A stretch of 64,000 bases of DNA from positions 438,001-502,000 of the forward strand of contig JAQFVV010006275.1 in NCBI GenBank assembly GCA_028023455.1, in the 5' to 3' direction. The DNA is from Epiperipatus broadwayi. Its lineage: Eukaryota; Onychophora; Udeonychophora; Euonychophora; Peripatidae. The notes under the pieces are model-generated. The model made no database searches, was not told where the DNA came from, and worked only from the letters and a program-made list of their open reading frames with translations. How positions within the stretch are numbered: position 1 is the first letter of the stretch; every line of letters starts with the position of its first letter. Positions 29,801 to 44,800 of the stretch are shown here, in pieces. The position numbers and the translations under genes were made by a program.

Positions 29801-32800
29801 CCACCTGGCCAGTATTATAGAATGTGCTCTTAAGTGCAAAAAGGTTGGGGACCCCTGTAATAAATCAACATGGATGGACTACTCACCAACAAGCATCAGC
29901 CAGTTTGGTGAGTTTATTGGCTTTTTATCTCCGAGTATAAGATCAAGAAACACAATGGTCTTTCTTCTTAGATGCTTGAAAATTCTTAACTAAAATATAA
30001 GGTAAGCTTTCTTGAAGGTGGAATGTGTCTGTGAATGAACCTTTTTTTTAAAATAAATATTTACAACAATGTCAGTTAAACTAACTTCTGGTTCTTATTC
30101 CCAGCTGGGATAGCAGTTGATGGCTAAAGATGGAGGATGCCAAGAATCCCTTGATTGTGGACCCAAGCTGCTACTTGATGACAATCTTTTATTTAAATCC
30201 TTGACAATCTTTTATTTAGATCCTTACAACTGCAGATCACTTTCAAATGAAGGAAAATTATGTGAAATGGAAGAACTGTCTAATATTAAATGGGATATTG
30301 TTAGACTTTGTGAAGTTAAAAGAAAGAAAGATAAATGATTCAAAAAGTAGTCATGTACTTTACTACAAAGCATAAATATTGGAAAGACAAGTGGGAATGC
30401 AGGTATTATAAATAATAAGTGGAAGAATAATATTGGGTTGGTATATGAGACAGAATGGTAAGGTTAGTTGTTCAATTTAATGGAAGATACCAAATGCAAA
30501 TAATTCAGGTTTATTCCCCAACAAATTCTCAATATGATGAAGAAATAAATTTTTATATGGATGTACAAAAGAATTTTGATCAAACTAACATTTTAAAAAT
30601 GTCATGGGAGACTTTAATAACTAGAATTAGTAAAAAATTGAAAGATGAAAGTGCTGTGGATAAATTGAGTTATAGTGATAGAGATGAGGGAGGACATAGA
30701 TTTCATCCAAATGAAGATGTAGCAGAATTAGCTTACATTTTGACTAACAGAAAATATGTATTTCCTAATAAATTTAACACAGGATGTGATTATCTATTAG
30801 TTACATGTTAACACAAAACTAGACACAAATTATTAAGAAAAAAAATATTAACAGTTGATATTCCTAACCTTCAATATTAATTTAAATTAGAACTAGCAAA
30901 TTGTTTTAAAATATTAATAGATTTTGAAGATAGTTCAATAGGAAGATAACATACACTAATACAAAACTGCAATAATGATAAGTGGTGCAAAAAAGCAGCA
31001 ATTTACAGGGACATTTTTTAATGAGACAAGACAGTGTATGAAGAAAAGAAGAAAAATTAAAATATATAAAAATGAACCCTTAAAAAAATTGAATACCTAA
31101 AGTTTTGTAAAATGTTATGAAAAAGATTTACTAATGATAAAAAAATATCTAATTAAACTTACAGAAGAGAATAAAAGTCATAAAAGTGTAAAACACATTG
31201 GAATTAGTAAGCGACTTATATCTGAATAAGAAGAAAAGATGGAGATATTACTAAAAAGAGAAATAACAACATGAAATGTGTGGAGAAATTATATAAAAAA
31301 TTATATAGCAACAAAGAACAAGAAAACAAAGTATTCTGTAATAATTACATCTAAATTATCCAGCCTTTTAAATGAAGAAGTGAGACATATAATTAAATCT
31401 ATGAGGAAGGAAAAAACTTCAGTTAATGATGGAATTATAATCGATATCTTAAAATAAGCAGGTAAAAATGTTGAAAAAATAGTTGGCAAAGTTATATATC
31501 AAATATCTAAATGATATAAAGATGTACAAGATAATTGGAAAAATGGAATAATAATATTGATATTTAAAAAAGATGATAATGAAGATATTACAAATTATAT
31601 ATCTATCTATCAGTCTTTTATCAGTTCTTTACAAAAATGTTATGAAAATAATTACAATTCATCTACAGCTAACTTCGGATTTAACCAACCAAAAGACCCC
31701 ATGAATATGAGTTGCCATTATGTTTGGATTTGTAGATTATGAAAAAGAATTTGATTCTATAAACATTTCTACAATGATTAAAACATTAAATCATCAACAT
31801 ATAAATCCAGAATACTGCCATAATCTGAATAATATTAAAATGCAACAGCAATGATTAAATTACATAGTTATACTAAAAAGAAAGGGTGTATAATAGGATG
31901 AACTCCATACCTCTAAAAAATTTTGCAGCAGTTTTACAGAAAGTATTTTAGAAATTAAAATGGAAAGCTTAAGGATTAAAAGTAAATGGAGATGATTTAA
32001 GTCATCTAGATTTTACATATGATGTGATTCTTCTTGAAAATAAGGCTTCTGAGCTTCAGGAAAATGTGCAAGAGTTGTCAGATAAAAGTAAAAAAGTAGG
32101 ATTAAAGATAAATACTAAAAATACTAAAGTAGCTCAATTGATTTTCTCAAAAAAAAAAAAAAATAAAGAATGATAATGTTGAATTACTAGAATTTAACAT
32201 TACAAAATAACCTAGATTATTAATGTAGATGAAGTCATAGAAGATGAATTAATCATAGAATTAAACTTGGATATAGTGTTTTTGATAGATGTAATTTAAT
32301 ATTTAAAAGGAAATATACCTATATATTAAAAAAAAAAAATTTAATAAATGTGTTTTACGTATTCTCATTTATGGATCTGAGACTTGGACACTTAACAGAA
32401 GAGCAATACAAACACTTCAGATCACTCAATGAAGTTGGAGAGTATTATGTTAGAAATAATGAGAAGGGATCAAAAACAAAATACATGGGTGAGAGAGCAA
32501 ATAGGTATTACTGATATTATTGAAAGAATTACGAAACTGAAGTGAAGATGGGATGGACATATTGCTAAACTGTTGAAATTTTAAACTGGATTCCAAAAGA
32601 TTGTAAAAGATCTATAAAAAAAACTATATGTGAGATGGATGGATGAAATAAGGAAGTTTACTGGTGTGATGTGGAGAAGAGTTTGAAATAGAAGAAACTG
32701 GATTAAGCTTGGAGAAACCTTCATCTTGCAGTGAATTGATAATAGTTGAAAATGATAATGATTACTTAAAGGTAAAGCTATATTCTATATGTAAATACAT

Positions 32801-35800
32801 ATAAGGCTTTAACCTTTATACTATGTGCCTTGAGTGCTTAATTTTACTATGAGGACTTCTACAAATCTTAGCACAAGATTACGACTTTATAAAGATAAGA
32901 CCGGCCATCTTATCTTCAATCTACTTTTTAATCATATAGGCAAATCTAAAGCATTTTGATTTGAGAGTGTGAAGCTAGTAGGTTCTTCACTAATTAAGTC
33001 CACCACTTCGTTTAGAAATTAACATTCGCGAAATCTTTCGTTTAACAGCAAGTTAATATTTGGATCTTATAATTAGAAATATTTGAATCAATTTAAATTT
33101 GTAAACATTAATTCTTATTAAGCGCAGGGTCAGCATGCACCTTGAGTGCTTAATTTCACCAAGAGAGGGACTTCTACAAAGTATTTCCTAAAATATTAAT
33201 TCATTAAAAAGGATCTGATACTTCATCATTAAAATATTACCTTCATAATAATCATCTATATAATTCAAGGAAATCTTCAATTAACATCACAAAGAACTAC
33301 TGTAAGAAAAAGGTAAAACTATGTGTCTAACATAAATACTATCTCCGTCTTCAACAGCAATATTAAAAGAAACATTCTATTAAATGTTGAATATTAAGTA
33401 AAAAGAGATTAACATATAATATGAAGCTTAAAACTTCTTCTACAAGAAATGATAATCATGTCATGTTGCAAATATATTTTCTATTTTTATAGTTAGCACA
33501 CTGACATTAACCTAGTCAAGCCAGTTTATCTGGGATTTTTATCTTTTACCTAAGTATAGCGACATGCCCATTTAGGAACCATTATTAGATGATCAGCTAA
33601 ATTTGCTAAAAGATTTCAATCTGACAATAAGATCCTTAGCTTGATTGGATTCTGGAAAAATTTCAAAATTCAACTGGTCAGATTCAAACACTGGGTTGGG
33701 CATGGCAAGCAAATACTTTATGTAATTTGCAATCAACAGAATTTGTATCTTTTTTCTTATCTTTATTATCTTGAGGCTAAATTTTTTTTGCTTTTTACTA
33801 TTTGTTTTATTTACATTTTCTTAATAACTATATGGGGAAAGTTGCAATACAGAATGACGATGATGCTACTTAATTACAAATGGGCAATATCAATGTTATT
33901 TCAAATTGTGCAAAAAAGCAACTATAAAATACTTTCATATACTATGTTAAAAATCATAGAACAAAAAAATCAAAATGTAAAGCTGAAGATATCCAATATG
34001 CAACTGAAAAAGACCATTTAGTAGTAGTGCTGTTTGGTGTCACATGACTAGTTTAAAGAGATTCAGATGCTGACTGCTAAAATCATTAAGTGGATAAGTA
34101 AAATCCAAGATTACAAGGTATTCATTAAAATCTGGAGTGTTAGTAATACAACAAGTCAACTTTGATATAGTAAACATGAAATTTATGCATTGATATCTTA
34201 GGAATATTTAAATAAAGTTAGACTGATCAGGGAGATTTCAGATCACAGAATGTGCTGTCTTATTCAGATCAGTCCAAAAAGAATGAAATAATTAAGACTT
34301 TTGTTGATATTACTTTTAAACCAATAAACATCACATGATCACTATTTCTTATGCTTGCTCTTAACTGTTATTAAAACATCCATTGATTACTCTGGCTTGC
34401 AATGAGTGGCAATATGTATAGTGAATTTTGCCTGTTTTGATATTATTTTAATGAGAATGATCTTTAATTCAATTTTTCAACCAATAATAACACTTGAAGC
34501 AAGATGAAAAAAATCTTATGATCACACGCAAACAAATATTTCCAGAATTTGTAGTCAAAATTAACTTGGCAATGCCAAAATTGGAAAAAAAAAATGCCAT
34601 TAGATAATATGAATTTAATAGCAGAAGAAAAGCAAGAGAACTATTATTAAGTTTTTGTGAATTCAAAAATCATTTTGTTGCCAAGAAATTTTAAAGTAGC
34701 CAAATAATGATTTTACTCATGAACATCACTGTAATGAGTTCTCAAGAATCACAAAGAATACATTCTTCATATCTGGTATGGAAGATTTCAGTTTTAATAT
34801 CAAAAAATATTGCCAATAGTATATTGTGCAACAAATGGCAAATTATTCATGTGTAAACTTAGAATGAATATAATTAAAAAAAACACACACAATCTTATCC
34901 ATGAGCCAAAATATTACCTGTGAGTTGCAATTCTTCCAAAGGATTGCTGAAATTCTCAAGAAATTTATAAGTGACATAAAAAAATATATTGTTTTCTTTA
35001 AATGCAGTATGTTCTGCTAATATTTTAAAATTCTTTATCATATTCATTTAACTGCCTTTTTTGTTCCATATTGGTTATTTACATATTTTGATTATAATGT
35101 CTGCATATTAATAAATATATAATTGATATTTTAAATTTTAACATCTTTTTAACTGAAAAAAAATCATTAATTGGCATCTCATGCTATAAAACATTCTGCA
35201 TTCAATTTAAGTCACTAGCTCGATAGAAATTTTGACTATCGATTAAAAATATCTACTTTAATCTGAAGAAAAAGATATTCAGTTTGCATTAACATATTTA
35301 TATGAAACTGGCTTCTCAAAACTATTTTATAAAAAAATATGATTACAATTAGATCCAAAAATTATTTAGTTCTTGATCTCTATTAGATTCAAAAATTATT
35401 TAGCATTTTTGATCTCTATTGTAACCCCAAATAGAGAAGTAATTATGAGCTCCATAAAAGCACAAGTTTCACATTAATTATTAAATTTGTTTTTTAATTA
35501 AATTTATTAAAATTCACTTTTTGTTTACATTTTTTTAATCTATTCAGTATACATAAAACTATTCCTATATAAATGCAAATTATACAAGTGACTTAAAATT
35601 ATTATTTCCTAAATTTTATTATGTGTTTAAATTCTAAATTAGTCAAAAAGTTTTAGAGATAATATAAAAATTCTATCATCATATGATCATCATTTGGCAT
35701 CCATTGATTATTCTGGCTTGCACTGAGTGGCACTACTGTATGGAGAGTTTTGCCTGTTTTAAAAAATCTATCAAAGAAAAAAAGATCATGAATAGAAAGA

Positions 35801-38800
35801 AATTGTGCACAACTGATTCAGAAAACAAAATTACTGCTTAAGAAATAAAATCAGAAATAGACTTGATGTTTAACTGATCGTGATCCAAATGAACCATGAA
35901 AGAAAAGCTAATGAAGTAAGTTTAATCAGAAAATCAAAACAATGCCAGAGGATACAATGATATTTGCAAAGAGGAATTAAAATTAAAAAGAAAAAAGGAT
36001 CTTTTAAAAGAATTAAGTAAAAAAAAATCCAAAGAACATACAAAAAAAAAAAATATATATATAATAACATTTGCAAAGATATTAAAAATAGAAACAAACT
36101 TGAAAGATAAGAATTGTGTTTCAAAAGATTCATGAGATCAAAAGAAAGTTCCAGATTTCAAATAGGTTTATTGAAAAATGGCATACTATGGATTACATCT
36201 GATTAATAAACATCAGAAATGAAAGAAATTAAAAATAGCTTTACCTAACCAGGACATTATTAATAGTAGGTCATTGCAGCTGCATAAAGAAATCTTCAGT
36301 AATGAAAGATAAGGTTACAATTAGTTTTAAGATCATTACCAAAAGGTAAAATCACAGAAACTATGTCACTGTATCAAAATTTTTGCATAAAACTGAAGTA
36401 AAAACCAATACAAGTGCTGATCCCATTATTAAGACTAATATGGAAAACTTTTCAATGGTCTTCAGAATGAAACCAATCTATATTTTTATACCAAAAAAAA
36501 AAAAAAGGAGCTTTAACAAAGTGCAAATTAACAAACAATATCTCATACCACAAATCAATACAATTATAATAAAATTATTGAGAACAGATTTGTCTTAAGT
36601 TATAGTAAAATTGCTAGATAAATAAGCTAATTTCAGAAAAGATTAAGGAAAAGACATTATTTCTGACATCATTTAATAACTGAAAATATCTAAAAATATC
36701 AACCAAAACTTTTTGAATCAATTGTTTTTTTAAAAAAACGGTGTTCCAGAGCATTATAATATTCTTATAAGAAAGTTTTACATGGATTCCAAAGTACAGC
36801 TAAAGTGAATTACAATAAAAAATATTCCTTTTACACTGGAAAATAAGACAGTACCCTTACAATTCAATTTGTATACTGAATGTATAATAATGAAAGACCA
36901 GATTAAGATGTGTATTGAGAACTATTTTTATAAACAATAATATAAGACATGTGCTTGACATCAAACTTATATCAGAAAATAGAAAAAATTTAAAAATAAA
37001 TTTTATGAAAAAAGTTGAATGATTAAAAAGAAAAAATAGGATTAAAGCCAAATATATAAAAGACAAAGATTATGATGATACATACAACAGCTGACTTTAA
37101 AGTTAATAATAACGAAATATTTCATAATGCTGCCACTTCAGAATCATTTAAAAACAAGAGAATCACTGGTGTAGTACTTGAAAAAGATGTTTTGTTGTGA
37201 AGATATCTTTAATCGAAGATCAAAATTATTCTAAGTTGTTACACTTCCTATGACTATCTATGAATATGAAAGTTGAGCACTAAAAAAAAGAATGATCGGG
37301 ATAATATAGTACTTTTGAAGTGAGATGCTTGTGAAAACTTTTGAAAATAACATTAAAAAAAAAAAGAGAACATGTGGATGTTTAATCAGATTAGATATGA
37401 ACTTTCCTTTGAAGCACAAATCACCATATTGAAATTGCCATACAGTGAAACGAGGAGATCTGCCATATTTATTCCTAGCTCCCACCATGTACATCATAAA
37501 TCATGCATAATAGCTCACATTTTGTTAATTAAATTGCATGCATACAGTATTTTTCAATATGCACATATATGTAGCACAAATGCTTTTTTATGTATATAGA
37601 ATAAATACTTAAGATTATAGTTCACACTCCTTTTACCATGACTGTTCTTTTCTTCCTTGAATTAAAATATGATTGAGACATTTACCATGGGCATGGATTT
37701 GCACATTTCAATATTTGTTTCATGTGATCCAAGGTATGGTGTTTCATTAAAGCACATGTGTAGATTTACAATGAAATATAGACACAATGACAAACATCAA
37801 ACCATCATTTTGACAGCAGGATCGGAAGATGACACCAGTGAACACATCAGGAATCTAACTACATATTTGGATGCTTGTTATGGCAAAGATAAAAGATTCC
37901 ACTTGGTCGCATATCCTGTCAAATTGTTCCACTATTTATCTCTCTACTGCACTTTTTACAATTCATTACAACTTACAGCAAAAATTAAAAAAAACTCTTC
38001 TAAAGTTCTCATGGTCACTTTTTATATCCCCCTCCTATCTCCCGCACATGTCCCGTCTCATTTTTTTCTTTGCAGAAATTTACTTCTCACACTTGGTTAA
38101 TTTCAATTAGTCCTTAAAATTTTTAACAATGTCTACCTATTAATTTTCCATTCTAAATTTAGTACGCATTTCCTACTAAATACGAAGTTCTTTATAACAG
38201 CATGAATGATGTGCTTTACAAGAAAAAATTCAAAATTTGGTTTTAAAAATAATTTTTATATATTCTTATATCTTTTTTTATTTCTTTTCTCTTATTAAGG
38301 TTACATTCCTAAGAAGTATTTGTTATTACACAGAGGCAAAACTCTTCACATAGTAGTGCCACTCAGTGCAAGCCAGAATAATCAATGGATGCAGAAAGGT
38401 TTGTGCATAAAATCCCTATCTAGTGTCTAGTCATCCAATATACCCAGACTAGTTTCTAGCTTGTGATTTTCTTCAATGAGAAGCACTGCATCTAGATCTT
38501 AGGACTTAATGCAATCCTCCAGCAGCCCCCCTTTATTTTATTAACTAACAATAAAGCTTTGATTCCAAAATGAAAACACAATAATGTTTGCAATTCAAGC
38601 TCATTAGCTTGTATAGTCGTATAGATCTGAACTCAGTTCAGCATTCATAATTTTTGGTGTCTTTGGTCCTTTAATAACCACAGTAACCATAGTCCTATTG
38701 GGAAGAAATGGTATTAAACCACTAAACATCACATGATCACCATTCCTTATGTTTACACAGAGGCAAAACTCTCCACATAGTAGCGCCACTCAACGTAAGC

Positions 38801-41800
38801 CAGAGTTTTGCCTCTCTGTAAACAGTTCGTATAAGTATAAAGTATGATGGTCATGTGATGTTTAGTGGATTAATACCAATCCTGTCCAAAAGGATTATGG
38901 TGACTTTGCTTGAATAGAAAACATTATATTTTCATTTTGGAATCAAAGCTTTATAGTTAGTAATAAGGTAAAAGGGGGCTGCTGGAGGATTGCTTTAGAT
39001 CCTAAGATCTAGATACAGTGCTCTCAGATCCAAGGCCCCTCACTGATGAAAGCCACAAGCTAGACACTAGTCAGGGGATATTGGGTGAGTAGGCACTACA
39101 TAGAGATTTTATACACAAACCTTCCTACATTCATTGATTACTCTGGCTTGCACTGAGTGGCACTAATATATGGAGAGTTTTTCCTCTGTGTAAATAGCTT
39201 GTGTAAGCATAAAGAATGGTGATCATGATCGCCACTTTTAATTAGATCAAATCTTTTTTTTTCCTTCAAAGGATACTTACATTCTTTCTATAATTGAAGA
39301 TGATTAGATTGAATGTCTATTTTAATTAGATAAGTACATTTTCTTATCTTAGTTTCTGTTTGGACACACCCATATATATTTTATTATTACTTGCTAACAA
39401 CTATTATGAAATTATTTTTTATATAAGCAATCTCCACTCTAATACGCATTATATTGTAAATAGTACAATATATACTATACTCATATCTAGATCTGAACAT
39501 ACATAAATATGTTTACATGATTTTTCTTTCAAATATATATATATATATCCTCTTTCTTCATTCTTGTTGTGATATAGATTGATGATGATAATATGCAAAA
39601 GACACAGTTTATACATAATGTTAAATTCATGAATTTCATATGAAATTGTCTATATAGATAGCAGCAATTATTTTGCACAAGGAATTAAAAAATTAAAATT
39701 TCATGAAAAACAGCTGCACAGTTAATGAATATAGCCATTCTTAAAAACCTGAAAGAAACTACGAAGTGCTTCATTTTAAGTTCATATTGATTTCGAACCT
39801 AACTAACTCTTACTTGCAGTAAATGGCTTGATGACACATATTTCAGTTGATTTTTTTTTCAGCAAATGATTTTTTCTTTCAAAAATTAAATCAAGTACTT
39901 TGATGTTATCACATATTTGAAATAATTCATATCTTCTTTTAGATTTGGCAGAATTTCTTTCATTACAAATATTGCACTTTAGATCACTTAAAATGAAATT
40001 TTAATTTTCTAATTCTCAAAAGCAAGATTATGAGTGCAAATTAGTGCCATTTCAATAATGTGATCGACCATCTATATGAAACAAAAATAGCTACCACTAT
40101 ACTGTATAATGATAGTCTCAAGTAAGTTATTTATCAATGAATATATGTTTAAAGGTAAATTGGTAAAAAAAAAAAAAATCACACAATTTAATTTTTATTC
40201 TTTTACTTACTTTGGTGTCCATTCTTTTTTTTCCAGTGGAGGTTCTTTCAATGGGCTATTGTACTGATCGTCAACTAATTCTTGTATAAAAGCTTTGTTT
40301 GATGGAGAAATATACTGTTCAGTATATTTAGCTAAATCACGCATTCTTATTCGTGATTCTTTCTTTTTCCTTTTCTCTCTTGTAATAGTAAATTGAAATA
40401 ATGATCTACAAATATATACATATATATTAGTAAAACATTTTAATCTATATATTGTAACAAAATATCATGGTTAAAAGATGAATTGAAACATGTTTTAGGA
40501 TTTCATTTTATAAGTTTGAACTTGATTAAAGAAACCATACTATAAACCCTCAAAAAGTTAATAACTGAAGTTTCAATAAAATCTCATTCACTTTCCTCAC
40601 GATAACAGCTCTCGTGTATAAAGTAGTCCTGGGAAAGATGAATATTTTATTGAGATGGTGGCTATTTCTGATGAAATTTTTTCTATATCTATGTAGTTTT
40701 TATCAAATCTTACAATAACCTGATCTATATTGTTTTTGCTAAAATAAAAACTCATAAAGATAATAATCCAATTAGATTATTATTTAATTTTAGTAATTTT
40801 ATATTACAAAAGTTTAGTAGTTATTTAAATAAATGGTTAGCAGAGATATTAGGTTACGGTGAATATTGTATTAAAAACACAGACGATATAGTAGATAAAT
40901 TAAATAATATACAGGTAAATAGATGTAATAGCATTTTTGTAATGGACATTGAAAAAATGTACCCTAGTATCCCAAGAATAAAAAGTATCGAAATATTAAT
41001 AAAGAAATTGTATGGAAAAATTAGGGATATGAAAATAGTAAAAATAATTGAAGAATGTTTAATGTTAATACATAATAATTTATATTTTAAATATAATAAT
41101 AAATATTGGTATATAAATAAAGGATGGGTGATGGGTTGTGCTATTAGTGGTTTGATTTCATCAATATTTATTGATGAGTTAGAGACTAATATAGTTAAAA
41201 ATAGATTGATTAATAAAGATATAACACATTATTTTCGTTATGTAGATGATACTTTAATAATTGGTAATAAAATAATAAAACATATGTATAACGATTTTAA
41301 TAAAAATATATATAATATAAAATTTACAATTTCAGAAATTAAACAAAAAATAAAATATTTAGACATAGAGCTTAGTTTAGATGATAATAAAAAAATTATA
41401 TTAAAACATTTTATAAAAGAAGATAATATGAGGAAAATAATTGCTGTCGATTCACAACAAGCATGGACCCAAAAACTTGCAGTAATTAAAAATTTTAATA
41501 TTAAAAATGATAGATATAATACAAATGAAAATATAGCTAAATTACATAAAGAACAATTTAAAAATTTATATATTAAATATGGTTATAAAAGTAAATGTAT
41601 AGATAATGTTTTTTATAAAAATAAATATAATAGATGTAACAAATCTGATAATAAATGGATAAAAATTTCATATCATCCTAAAATATATAATGCATTATTA
41701 AAAAATTATGTAAATAATAAAAAAGATATAAATATAGGTTGGGCAAATAGTAAAGATTTGGATAAATTAATAGGTAATTATAAAATAATGGATAATTTAA

Positions 41801-44800
41801 AATATAAGAAAGGAATGATTTATAAAATTATATGTGGTATTTGTAAAAGAGTATACTATGGACATACATGTAAACAATTAGAAATAAGAGCTAAAGAACA
41901 TAACGCAGCAATAAATAGGAGAGATGATAAAACCGCTTTGTTTATACATTATTTAGAATATGGTCATAAAATAGATTGTACTAAAAATATATTTGCACTA
42001 AATTACTTGAAAAATGTTAATAGGCGTAAAGTATATGAAACTAGTTATATTAAAAATAATGATAATAATTGCATGAACATTTATAAAGGTTCAATTAATT
42101 TGACTAATAATTGGCTAAAATTAGATGAATGGAAAGATAGATAGGCAAAATATCAATATTAATATATTTTATATGTTTTTGAGTATATTTGAATATCCTA
42201 TACTCAATGAAGGAATATATATATTTTTTATGTTGTATTGTATATATTTATAAAATAATGATATTGATAGTTTTAGTTGGGTTTATTATGAATAGATGTC
42301 GCTATATGTATTTAACAGTAATCGTCAGCAGACATATTGAAAAAGATACAAATTGTATGTATCGAAAAAAGCTTTTCTATTGAAAATTTGTTATTTTCAT
42401 GTTTTTTGTTGTATATATAGATATTTTATTATATCTTATAATAATAAATTTTTATTATTTTAACTATAAAAAATTTTCCTCATCAAGAAATTTTATATAT
42501 TATTCCCCAAAGCCTGTTTTAAATATCATCATCATCATTGTCAACCATTATCAATTCACTATAGGAAGGTCTTTCCAGGTTCAAACCATCTCCAAGCTCT
42601 AGTTTTTCTTCTCTACATCACTCCCGCACAATCTCTTGGAAGACTGTTTAAGATTTTAACAGTCCATCTATTATCATCTCTTCTAGCAATATGTCCAGCC
42701 CAGTTCCAATCTCTTAATTCTTTCAACAATATCAGTAATGCCTATTTGTTCTCTTATCCATAATATTTCATTTTCGATCTCTTCTTGTTATTCTAACATG
42801 CATCTCTTTATATTTCTTTGAGTGGCTGAAATCTCTCTATTGCTCTTTTATTAAATGTCCAGGTCCCAGATCCATAAGTAGTTTTAAATATATACATATG
42901 TATAATATAATTAGATATAAATATTATTTAAAGGCAGGTTAAAAATAAATTACTACAAACGTTCTGAAGAAAGCATTAAATGACAAAAAAATCATTATAG
43001 ATAGAACTTTGAATAGAAATTAAAAAAACGTTTACTTAAAAAAAAAAGCTTAAATATTTTAAAATATTTTATATATAGTAGATTGTAAAAAAAAAAAAAA
43101 AATAGCAAATGGTTCAAGAAAACTGAATTCAAATAAAATGTAGTTATGCAGCCATTTATATATAACTTCTCATGTAGATAGAATATTTTACATTCAATGT
43201 GAAGCATGGTATATAGCTAACAACACCAACACTATAAACTGCAAAAAACCATACTCCCCCCCCTTCCAAAAAATGAACGCTCTAAACAATAATTTACATA
43301 AATTTGAATACCATCTGCCTATATATATATATTCCACCATTTTCCTATTCTGTTTCTTCTATGAATATGAGGACCCAATAAGCCCTCGAAAGCACTAAGC
43401 CATCGTATTTTTATTCTGTTCACCCTCTCTATTGCTGTGTCCCAGTGCACTTAACATATATATATTTAGATATATAAATATTGATAGCCAATAATTCTTT
43501 TGTGTATTTTTTTAAAATTAATTTCAGCTATAATGTAAACTGGCAAATTATCAATTAAAAATGGACTTACAAAATATATGAAAAAATCTCTTTAATTATA
43601 AATATTTATATTGAAAAATTATATATATTTATTTTATATACCTATTTACCCAAATTAAACAACTGGAATCGAATGATACAGATAATATATTATGAATAAC
43701 AGCAATCCATTCTAGATAATGCACGATATTTAGTTTTAACAATAATCTATCCTGAGTAATCTATATAAGCATAAGTAACTAATAGCTTCATATTATAAAT
43801 CAAATCAAATTTTCAGATTAAAATTTGGCTATAGGCCTTCCCTAATATGAAATAGAAAATCACATATTAATCAGAAACCATTCCAGTTAATGATTTGAAA
43901 ATTTAAACACCCTAAAATTTGGGACTTAAATCAGCTTACTTATAAACATATATAAATCACTATTTTTAATAGCACAATAAAAGTGAAAATAACTTCTGGC
44001 AGGATTAATCCAGTACATCTCACTATTAATGTCTAACAGCCAGAAATTAGTCTATGGATTTACATAATACCATCTTGTATTCTTTAAACATTCAAGGACT
44101 CTGTAGAGTTCTAAGAATAAATTACTTTTGTTAATGATGAGCTTAAAGGTCAATAATTATGCAATGTATTTTGATATACAATGATAATATGACATAATCT
44201 TATGAAATATTAAAAAGAAATGTCTTGACCACAGTATAAAGATGAAGAATGTGATTAATTTTGTTATATATTCTTTCATTAGCTATTCTATAAAAATATA
44301 ATTTTTATTATTTAAATGAATCAGTTTTATACATAATATTTATAAAAAAAAATTTTTGGACTATAACATATAAAAATATTGAAATAAGATATCAACATTT
44401 TTTAATCTTCTATTTTGTAAGTCAGATCTTAAACAGTTTGATACTTAAATAATTTATTTTATATAATAATTTAATTATATACTATTATATGTTTGACATT
44501 TTCATAACTGTTTCTTTATGGAAGTAATGTTTTGAAGCGAAAAATTTGATTATTCATAAGTGTAAATAATAGTATGATTATTTGCTTGGAAGATCAATTG
44601 TCATCACATGATCACTATCTCTTATACTAGCACATAATTGATTACTCTGGTTGGCACAGGGTGGCATTACTGTATGGAGAGTTTTGCCTTGTTTATTAAG
44701 ATCAAATGTCACTAAATATTTTTTTTTATTTTCTATAGCTGGGCATTGATTTAAAAAATCTTTAGTGCTCAAATCTGCCTATTTCAACACTGCATTAATC

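Noticed and set aside
33641-34021. 126-codon open frame on the plus strand
   Set aside because: Hydrophobic, Lys/Ile-rich residues with no motif, as expected by chance at this AT content; no splice or repeat support.
40660-40675. CTGATGAA as a possible hammerhead ribozyme core by the Penelope element
   Set aside because: The GAAA strand, closing stems and cleavage triplet could not be placed around it; a chance octamer in AT-rich DNA.
43320-43460. CCCTCGAAAGCACTAAGCC as the 3' end of the Penelope at 40675
   Set aside because: It lies beyond an intervening RTE tail, and a shared consensus with the other Penelope ends could not be shown.
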